Assembly: GCA_964552325.1 (NCBI GenBank)
Contig: CAZKHA010000125.1
Span: 1 to 10,057, forward strand
Direction of reading: 5' to 3'
From: CAZKCK01 sp964552325
GTDB taxonomy: Bacteria > Bacteroidota > Bacteroidia > Bacteroidales > TTA-H9
DNA: 10,057 bases
Of the stretch, positions 4,908-10,057 are shown one piece after another. The notes beneath the pieces were generated by a model. It had not been told where the DNA came from, ran no database searches, and saw only the letters and a list, made by a program, of their open reading frames with translations. The position numbers and the translations under genes are program-made. Position 1 is the stretch's first letter. Each line of letters begins with the position of its first letter.

Positions 4908-7400
4908 TCAGTTTTTTTCTATTTGTGATTTAAGAGCGTCAAATGCTTTTTGCAGTTCATCTATATAGGCTTTTTGCATGTTGATTGCCTGCTGTTGCTC
5001 TTGAACTGCTTTTACTAAAGGGACGATAAAATCGGCATAACGAAGACTGTAATATGAATCTTGATTTGCAGGTTTTTCTAATCCGCTAAAACTGAGACCC
5101 AACTGATTTAAGGTTTCTTCAACATCTTGTGCTATCAGGCCAGTATATTCTATTCCTTGCTGGCTTTCATTCAAGAAATTGTAATTCACTGGTTTTAATT
5201 TCATGATAAAATTTAAACCTAATTCGCTTGGTTTAATATTTGTTTTCAGCCTGCGGTCCGAAAAATTTGACCAACCAACCTGCCCACCAATTGATATAAC
5301 CGACGTATTGCCAATCCTAACCTTATTGCTACCATCAACAGTGGCATCATAGCCAATTGCGGTTGAATTGTTGAAAGAACTGCCAGCAGCATCTGCGTAG
5401 GTCCCAATAAACGTATTGTTGGTTCCAGTGTAATTCGCAAGACCGGAATGATAGCCAACACCTATATTGTTGGTTCCTGTGCTGTTGAAATATAGGGCTT
5501 GATATCCCATTGCAACATTATAACCTCCAGATATATTTGAATAAAGCGCACTCAGCCCAATTGCTGTGTTCATGACTCCATCTACATTGCTGTACATTGA
5601 GTAGAGTCCAAGTGTACTATTATGTGAACCTGATGTATTTGATAATAGCGATTGGTCACCAACAGCCGTATTAAAGCGTCCTGTGTTCAACAATGGTGAA
5701 GCACCACCCTTTAATGCCTCATAGCCTATTGCGGTATTATATGTTTCACGCCCTGTGGTGCGATTGTCGGCATTATACATTGCATTGTATCCAATGGCTG
5801 TTGTGCGTGAGTTTCCTTGATTGGAATATAGTGCCCTATAACCAAACGCGCTATTGTTGCCACCCGAAGTGTTCTTCGATAGTGCCTGCTCCCCGTTTGC
5901 TGTGTTGTTATTACCTGTGAGGTTGTCGCCAAGGGCATTGCTTCCAATTGCTGTATTTGAATTGCCGGTTGTGTTAGACTGTAATGCGTAATTTCCTGTT
6001 GCGGTGTTTGCATATCCCTCGGTGTTGTAGTAGAGTGCTTGGTTTCCAGTTGCAGTGTTGTAATTTCCGGTAGTATTTGAATAAAGTGTTTGGGCGCCAA
6101 CCGCTGTATTCCAGCGTCCTGTGTTCGCAGAAGCAGTGACGCTGCCCATTAAGGCCTCATAACCAAGAGCCGTATTAAAAGTCCATTGTCCGGTAGAACG
6201 ATTGTCAGCATAATACATAGCACGGTAACCCAAGGCAGTGGACCGTGAATTCCCATTGTTACTGTAGAGCGCCAGATGCCCTACTGCAGTATTATGACTG
6301 CCAGTGCTGTTATAATGAAGCGTACTAGACCCCAGCGCAATATTGCTGCTGCCAGTTGTATTGCCATAAAGTGCCAAAGTGCCCATTGCACTATTGTAAT
6401 TTCCGGAAGTGTTGAAGTTAAGCGAACCAATACCTATAGCAGTATTATATTGGCCAGTGCTGTTTGACATAAGCGAAGATTCACCAACCGCAGTGTTTTG
6501 AGAGCCTGTGGTATTATAATAAAGTGCTTTCCAGCCGTTTGCCGTATTTGAATTGCCTGTTGAATTATAAGCAAGTGCTTGAAAACCAGTAGCTGTGTTG
6601 TAATTGCCGGTGCTGTTTGAATTAAGTGCCGTGTACCCAATTGCTGTATTGGATTGCCCTGTGGAATTTACAAGCAATGTTGAATGGCCAACGGCAGTAT
6701 TATAACTTGCTCCATGAAAATTGGTGTTATCACCCATTGTAAAATTTCCAGAGTTGATGCCAATAAAGGTGTTGAAACCATAATTGGATTCAGGTTTGTA
6801 GTTATGGATAAAGCGTTCGTTGTTTTTATAAATAACGCCCGTGATATTGCTTGATGTATTGGGAAGCACTAGGCCTGTGTTGTTTATTTTCAGTTTTTCG
6901 ATGCCGAGGGCAACAAAACGGATTACGTCTTCATCCGGCGTTTCTTCCACCTGAATTTTAGTGTCGTTATCTGCATCGGATAGTTGCTTGCCGCTGCCTG
7001 AGGATTTTGCAAAAAGTGCATAAGGTACTGAAAGAATTTGTGTTGTGCCCATGTGTATATATGTCGAACTTCCGGTTGTGTCCATTTCAGTTTTCAGAAA
7101 ATAGCTATTGCTTCCCCAATTAATTAAATCAAATGAACCGCTCGTTGATGATCCAGTTCCAATTTGCAGGCTTACTTGCCCATAATTGTTAGTGGTTTTC
7201 TGATGGTGTTCGGTGTAAATTGCATTCCCCGATTCAGTTGATTCTAAAATGCTAGTGCGAAAACTAACATTTTGATTTGAAATTAGGTTGCCCGAAATAT
7301 CACGAACAACGGCTTGGTAATTAAATTTTTGTGGTGACTGAGCATCAAGATTTGCTATGGAAATAAAAATAAGGATAATTAAAATGCAGTTCTTTTTCAT
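4908..7400 (-). CDS. Repeat-built secreted adhesin-like protein with S74 self-cleaving chaperone
   Basis: An 830-residue protein of the tail-fiber/S74 type. Residues 1-20 are a signal peptide. Residues 21-135 (KFNYQAVVRD to LSVPYALFAK) match an N-terminal domain common in secreted Bacteroidota proteins. Residues 210-692 hold 27 tandem beta-roll units, mostly 17 residues with the pattern NTAxGxxALxxNxTGxx, like YadA-type trimeric heads. Residues 711-830 are an S74 intramolecular chaperone: FSDRRLKTNI has the expected cleavage site Ser714/Asp715, with Lys719 as the dyad partner, then GLIAQDVEE and a C-terminal coiled coil (about 793-830). The family trimerises, folds the fibre, then cuts itself off. 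No type IX sorting domain is seen. No phage genes surround it, so a cell-surface fibre is more likely than a virion part. It is upstream of, and 18 bp from, the small dockerin-like gene. Confidence 0.88.
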   Translation of the reverse strand: MKKNCILIILIFISIANLDAQSPQKFNYQAVVRDISGNLISNQNVSFRTSILESTESGNAIYTEHHQKTTNNYGQVSLQIGTGSSTSGSFDLINWGSNSYFLKTEMDTTGSSTYIHMGTTQILSVPYALFAKSSGSGKQLSDADNDTKIQVEETPDEDVIRFVALGIEKLKINNTGLVLPNTSSNITGVIYKNNERFIHNYKPESNYGFNTFIGINSGNFTMGDNTNFHGASYNTAVGHSTLLVNSTGQSNTAIGYTALNSNSTGNYNTATGFQALAYNSTGNSNTANGWKALYYNTTGSQNTAVGESSLMSNSTGQYNTAIGIGSLNFNTSGNYNSAMGTLALYGNTTGSSNIALGSSTLHYNSTGSHNTAVGHLALYSNNGNSRSTALGYRAMYYADNRSTGQWTFNTALGYEALMGSVTASANTGRWNTAVGAQTLYSNTTGNYNTATGNQALYYNTEGYANTATGNYALQSNTTGNSNTAIGSNALGDNLTGNNNTANGEQALSKNTSGGNNSAFGYRALYSNQGNSRTTAIGYNAMYNADNRTTGRETYNTAIGYEALKGGASPLLNTGRFNTAVGDQSLLSNTSGSHNSTLGLYSMYSNVDGVMNTAIGLSALYSNISGGYNVAMGYQALYFNSTGTNNIGVGYHSGLANYTGTNNTFIGTYADAAGSSFNNSTAIGYDATVDGSNKVRIGNTSVISIGGQVGWSNFSDRRLKTNIKPSELGLNFIMKLKPVNYNFLNESQQGIEYTGLIAQDVEETLNQLGLSFSGLEKPANQDSYYSLRYADFIVPLVKAVQEQQQAINMQKAYIDELQKAFDALKSQIEKN
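4911..5270 (-). other. Peptidase S74 (intramolecular chaperone) domain
   Basis: Residues 711-830 of the repeat protein. The conserved Ser714-Asp715 cut site and Lys719, five residues downstream, match the Ser-Lys dyad arrangement known from the endosialidase chaperone domain. The conserved (Y)TGLIAQDVE block and a heptad-rich C-terminal helix follow. All key residues are intact, so self-processing is predicted. Confidence 0.85.
5628..5855 (-). repeat. Higher-order repeat block, copy 2 (17-22-22-17)
   Basis: Residues 516-591 of the S74 protein. This 76-residue block repeats the irregular unit order 17-22-22-17 of copy 1 with matching details: ALYSN-x-GNSR-TTA(I/L)GY, NADNR-TTG, YNTAIGYEAL, LNTGRFNTAVG. 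It lies 146 residues after copy 1, the copies being separated by four plain 17-residue units. Confidence 0.85.
6066..6293 (-). repeat. Higher-order repeat block, copy 1 (17-22-22-17)
   Basis: Residues 370-445 of the S74 protein: HLALYSNNGNSRSTALGYRA, YADNRSTGQ, FNTALGYEALMG, ANTGRWNTAVG. It has the same length as copy 2 (76 residues) and the same unit order, showing that a multi-unit block, not just single units, was duplicated. Confidence 0.85.
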
Positions 7401-7478
7401 TGTGTCAGATAATTATTCGTTTTATTAATTATAATAATGTTTGTTTTTTTTAAAGTAATTGGCATCTGGTACTTATTT
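7401..7478. other. Short A/T-rich spacer between the beta-helix and S74 genes
   Basis: This 78-bp gap is very A/T-rich. On the - strand it has a run of A and TACTTTAA, which misses the TAnnTTTG consensus at two positions. No convincing terminator or strong promoter is visible, so co-transcription of the two flanking genes is possible. Confidence 0.4.
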
Positions 7479-8060
7479 TCATTGTGGATGTTGCTTGCTA
7501 ATGGCGTTAGCTGAATTATTGTCGCAGTTAATAAGATCTAAAGCATCTATTACACCATCACCATTTAAATCTTGATTTATGTATCCGTTTGAAAAGCTTG
7601 ATGCCGTTGTTGAAATGGACGAAACATCGCTGAGGTTTATAAATCCATCTTGCGTTACATCGCCTGCATACATCCCGAAATATCCACCACCAAGGTTTTT
7701 AAGGTTGTTGCCATAAGCTGAACTTGCGCTTGAATGAAAACTGTAGTTAACCGTGTTTCCTGCGAACGATACAGGGTTGGCCGAAACGGTTTCGAGGCTG
7801 TTGCGATGCCGGATTGTTAAATAGTAGCTCCCGCCTATGCTCGCAGGTATGATTGCCTGTGCTTGGCCATTGGTGTTAAGGTTAATATATGGCGTAGTAT
7901 ATAAAATATTGGTATAAAGCCCGGGCGTGGCATTGTGCAATTCAACGCGGATTTGATCAGCCACTCCTTCTGGCCAATTTGCCCCATTTAGGTTATGGGC
8001 TTGGTTCATAAGCCCTGCACCAGCATACAAACCCTCTACGAAAACCGTGATATTCAGGTT
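7479..8060 (-). other. C-terminal module, copy A (beta domain plus dockerin-like loops)
   Basis: About 193 C-terminal residues, from LNITVFVEGLYAGAG to the stop. The dockerin-like part is about 7509-7664. It aligns without large gaps to copy B at 4104-4673. Loop 1 has Thr in place of the usual Asn (DVTQDG); loop 2 is canonical. The protein ends a few residues after the second loop with no type IX sorting domain. Confidence 0.85.
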
Positions 8061-10057
8061 TTTTGGGGTAGCGGCAACCAATTCATAGGCTCCGATGGTT
8101 GAGGGATTGCCCCTTGGCAAATTTAGTATGTCGCTGTCAACAATGCCAGGTAATGGCAGGCCCATGCCTATAGCCGGTGAACTTGCCTGTGGCAAAAGAT
8201 TGGTGGTAGAAGTGTAAAGTGGGTCTGTATTAAGGGATTGCGCATCTTGGCCGGTAAATGTCCTCCACTGCGCTAGATTCAGGTTGTTAACGGGTGGAGA
8301 AGCGGTGCCGTAGAGTCCAACAAAGTTGTTGTCAAAATTTGATGTGTAATATACGTTATTGTTAATGGTGGCAAAGGGTGATGTTGTTGATTTGCAATAA
8401 ATAGCATACCCATAACTGCTTAGGTTGCTTCCTGTACGTTCACCCACGCTGTTTTGTAAAATATTGTTTACCAAAGTAACCCCGCTTACTCCAGCACCTA
8501 TTTCGAGGGCAGTAAACCATTCGTTGTTATAAAAAAGCCCATAAACAGGATCTGGTGTCATGTAGATGGAGTTGTTGTAAATATTGATACCGGAAGTTGC
8601 ATTCCCAAAAAGTTTGATTCCAGCCGGTATCGTATTGTCATCTGAAGTATTGGGACTGCTTCCCATTCCAGAAATTTTTCGGATAATATTGTTTTTTATC
8701 AACACATTTGGATTGGCGTTCAGGGCTTTTATGGTAATTCCAGCGGCCCCGCCATAATTTGATCCATTGTAAACAATGTCATGAATATTGTTTTTTTCGA
8801 TGGTTGAATTTGTAAGACCTTCGGTATAAATTGCTTTAGGGCTGTTGTTGCTGATAACACTGAAGATTTGATTGCCCTGGACCAGCAGTTGGTCTTGATA
8901 AAAGGCCGCAATTCCATTTTGATAAATGTAATCCGTTGATACGTTGGAACCTAATGTGTTATTTATGACTTTGTTATTACTGCTCTGGTTCCAATAGGTG
9001 CCATCAAGGTATACCCCGCTGTAACATTTGTAAATGGTGTCGTTACGGATAACATTATTGCTGTTTGCTCCCGAAAGCAATATCCCTGAATTTGTTGTGG
9101 ACATATAACTACTGCCACAGGCTAATTTACACCCTTCAATTACATTTGAATTACTTCCATTAGTGAGGCTGATAATGATGGAAGGATTTGTATTATTGTT
9201 TACAATTTTAAGTTTTCCGTTCCCTTTCAACGAAACCCCGTCGGCACCATTAAAACGGATCAAGGCACCTGAATAACTTCCTGTTATGGTTCGGTAGGCA
9301 GTTCCCGGAACTTGGATAATGAGATGGTAAGAAGTGTCGGCAACATTAATTTCATTCAATGCCACACTGCCATCCTCGGTAAGATTTCCTCCAATATTTA
9401 CTGTTAACGGCCCTGTTAGTACCTTGCTGTTAATGTCGGCAAAAAGGCCATTTATACCCGTTAGATTGGTATAGTCGCCTGGAATATTTTTAATACCCGC
9501 AATACCGTTTACAATTGAATAAGTTGAAGGATTGGAAGGGGCTGTGGAACATGAGGGTGGGTTAATCGCAAACCCTGTTGCACCTGAAGAAGGAAATGCG
9601 CCACAGTTTGCCATTGTTTCATTATCCTGCGCAACAATAAAATAGCTGACTGTATTGCCCAGCACGGCTCCAGCACCAAATGTAAACCGGAAGGTGTTTC
9701 CACCTACCCATTCACCAACAACATTATTCCATGTGCCATTGCCAATACGCCAGTATAGCCGAGGAACCCCCAATCCTGATACCGGTACAGAACCATGGTA
9801 ATCGTTAATAACCGCATCCAAAACACGAGAACCTATAAAGTTCGTATTATCTAAAGGATCATAGGTAATTACAGGCGGTGTAAAATCTCCGGGAACTTCA
9901 TAAGCTCCCATTGAGGCCGGCACCGTCCGGGTAATTCCATTGAAATCATCCGTAATTACAAGTGCAGGGCAAACATCAAGAACCGGAGAGCCAGCATAAG
10001 GGACAAGGCATGTGGTTCCATTGTAATCAGGCCAGGCTGAAATTGAATTTGCATCCT
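7479..10057 (-). CDS. Secreted right-handed beta-helix protein with dockerin-like C-terminus (5'-partial)
   Basis: The frame is open from the right window edge, so the N-terminus is missing; a GTG at 9923 is internal, since coding continues upstream without a stop and reads as the end of an earlier domain. At least 858 residues are present. In order: the tail of a first module ending MGAYE (about 9900); a domain opening FTPPVITYDPL with PRLYWRI and TVSYFIVAQD (to about 9560); a parallel beta-helix rich in N-N-x-I and SNSNVIEG turns (about 9300-8250) closing with a second GAYE (near 8092); then the beta domain and two dockerin-like loops (DVTQDGFINLSD, DLNGDGVIDALD). Beta-helix proteins of this kind bind or cut polysaccharides or act as surface adhesins; no catalytic motif is recognised. 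It shares its C-terminal module with the gene at 4104. Confidence 0.85.
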   Translation of the reverse strand, partial: DANSISAWPDYNGTTCLVPYAGSPVLDVCPALVITDDFNGITRTVPASMGAYEVPGDFTPPVITYDPLDNTNFIGSRVLDAVINDYHGSVPVSGLGVPRLYWRIGNGTWNNVVGEWVGGNTFRFTFGAGAVLGNTVSYFIVAQDNETMANCGAFPSSGATGFAINPPSCSTAPSNPSTYSIVNGIAGIKNIPGDYTNLTGINGLFADINSKVLTGPLTVNIGGNLTEDGSVALNEINVADTSYHLIIQVPGTAYRTITGSYSGALIRFNGADGVSLKGNGKLKIVNNNTNPSIIISLTNGSNSNVIEGCKLACGSSYMSTTNSGILLSGANSNNVIRNDTIYKCYSGVYLDGTYWNQSSNNKVINNTLGSNVSTDYIYQNGIAAFYQDQLLVQGNQIFSVISNNSPKAIYTEGLTNSTIEKNNIHDIVYNGSNYGGAAGITIKALNANPNVLIKNNIIRKISGMGSSPNTSDDNTIPAGIKLFGNATSGINIYNNSIYMTPDPVYGLFYNNEWFTALEIGAGVSGVTLVNNILQNSVGERTGSNLSSYGYAIYCKSTTSPFATINNNVYYTSNFDNNFVGLYGTASPPVNNLNLAQWRTFTGQDAQSLNTDPLYTSTTNLLPQASSPAIGMGLPLPGIVDSDILNLPRGNPSTIGAYELVAATPKNLNITVFVEGLYAGAGLMNQAHNLNGANWPEGVADQIRVELHNATPGLYTNILYTTPYINLNTNGQAQAIIPASIGGSYYLTIRHRNSLETVSANPVSFAGNTVNYSFHSSASSAYGNNLKNLGGGYFGMYAGDVTQDGFINLSDVSSISTTASSFSNGYINQDLNGDGVIDALDLINCDNNSANAISKQHPQ

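Larger units (their letters stand above)
5325..6773 (-). repeat. 27 tandem coding repeats (17- and 22-residue beta-roll units)
   Basis: Units begin at residue 210 and run to about 692. Most are 17 residues (51 bp). The first is 24 residues, four are 22 residues (starting at residues 387, 409, 533 and 555), and the last is shorter. Each starts (N/S/T)(T/S)A-x-G and most contain N(S/T)(T/S)G. Neighbouring units are clearly similar as protein but differ at many synonymous positions as DNA, so the expansion is old and held by selection. Confidence 0.9.

Noticed and set aside
5726..6100. 124-codon open frame on the - strand within the S74 gene
   Set aside because: It is the same 51-bp repeats read in another frame. 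Because units are multiples of three, an alternative frame stays open over many repeats; the Gln/Thr/Ile-rich product resembles nothing.
5325..6773. CRISPR or non-coding tandem repeats at 51-bp spacing
   Set aside because: The periodicity is the 17-residue coding repeat of one uninterrupted protein, with synonymous variation between units.
4908..7400. Prophage tail fibre locus
   Set aside because: S74 domains occur in phage fibres, but this protein has a signal peptide and a Bacteroidota secreted N-terminal domain, and no phage structural, lysis or integrase gene is in the window.
9921..9923. GTG as the start codon of the beta-helix gene
   Set aside because: The frame is open upstream to the window edge, and the upstream residues (ending DDFNGITRT) fit the end of a preceding module. 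There is no signal peptide at the GTG.

Overview
The window looks like chromosomal DNA from a free-living or environmental member of the Bacteroidota. Evidence: promoters of the phylum-specific form TAnnTTTG upstream of at least three genes, no recognisable Shine-Dalgarno sequences, a Bacteroidota-type secreted N-terminal domain (FNYQAVVRD...G start), a lipoprotein GH13 enzyme, and secreted proteins built from modules common in this phylum. Species or genus cannot be told from the sequence alone.

Left half (1-4107) is mostly housekeeping and metabolism. A possible terminator of an off-window gene is followed by exodeoxyribonuclease III (xth, + strand). It converges on a DUF2461 gene (- strand) across a 271-bp gap. 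That gap holds a purine-rich tract facing a strictly 7-bp-phased, pyrimidine-rich degenerate repeat. Next come a lipoprotein alpha-amylase-family (GH13) gene (- strand) and, divergent from it, a 71-residue S4-domain RNA-binding protein (YbcJ/YaaA type). Two TAnnTTTG promoters lie back to back between the last two.

Right half (4104-10057, all - strand) is a cluster of secreted proteins, transcribed right to left. It starts with a large right-handed beta-helix protein, truncated by the window edge. Next is an 830-residue adhesin-like protein with 27 tandem beta-roll units and a C-terminal S74 self-cleaving chaperone domain. Last is a 261-residue secreted protein 18 bp downstream. The first and last proteins end in the same homologous module of about 190 residues, a beta domain followed by two dockerin-like calcium loops. 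These two flank the S74 protein, so the three may form or decorate one surface structure; that link is inference.

The last gene of the cluster and the S4 gene converge so tightly that their stop codons share the bases TTAA. No rRNA, tRNA, CRISPR, transposase or integrase was seen. The most interesting material is the secreted cluster (repeat-built S74 adhesin flanked by proteins with matching dockerin-like tails) and the heptad-phased intergenic repeat.
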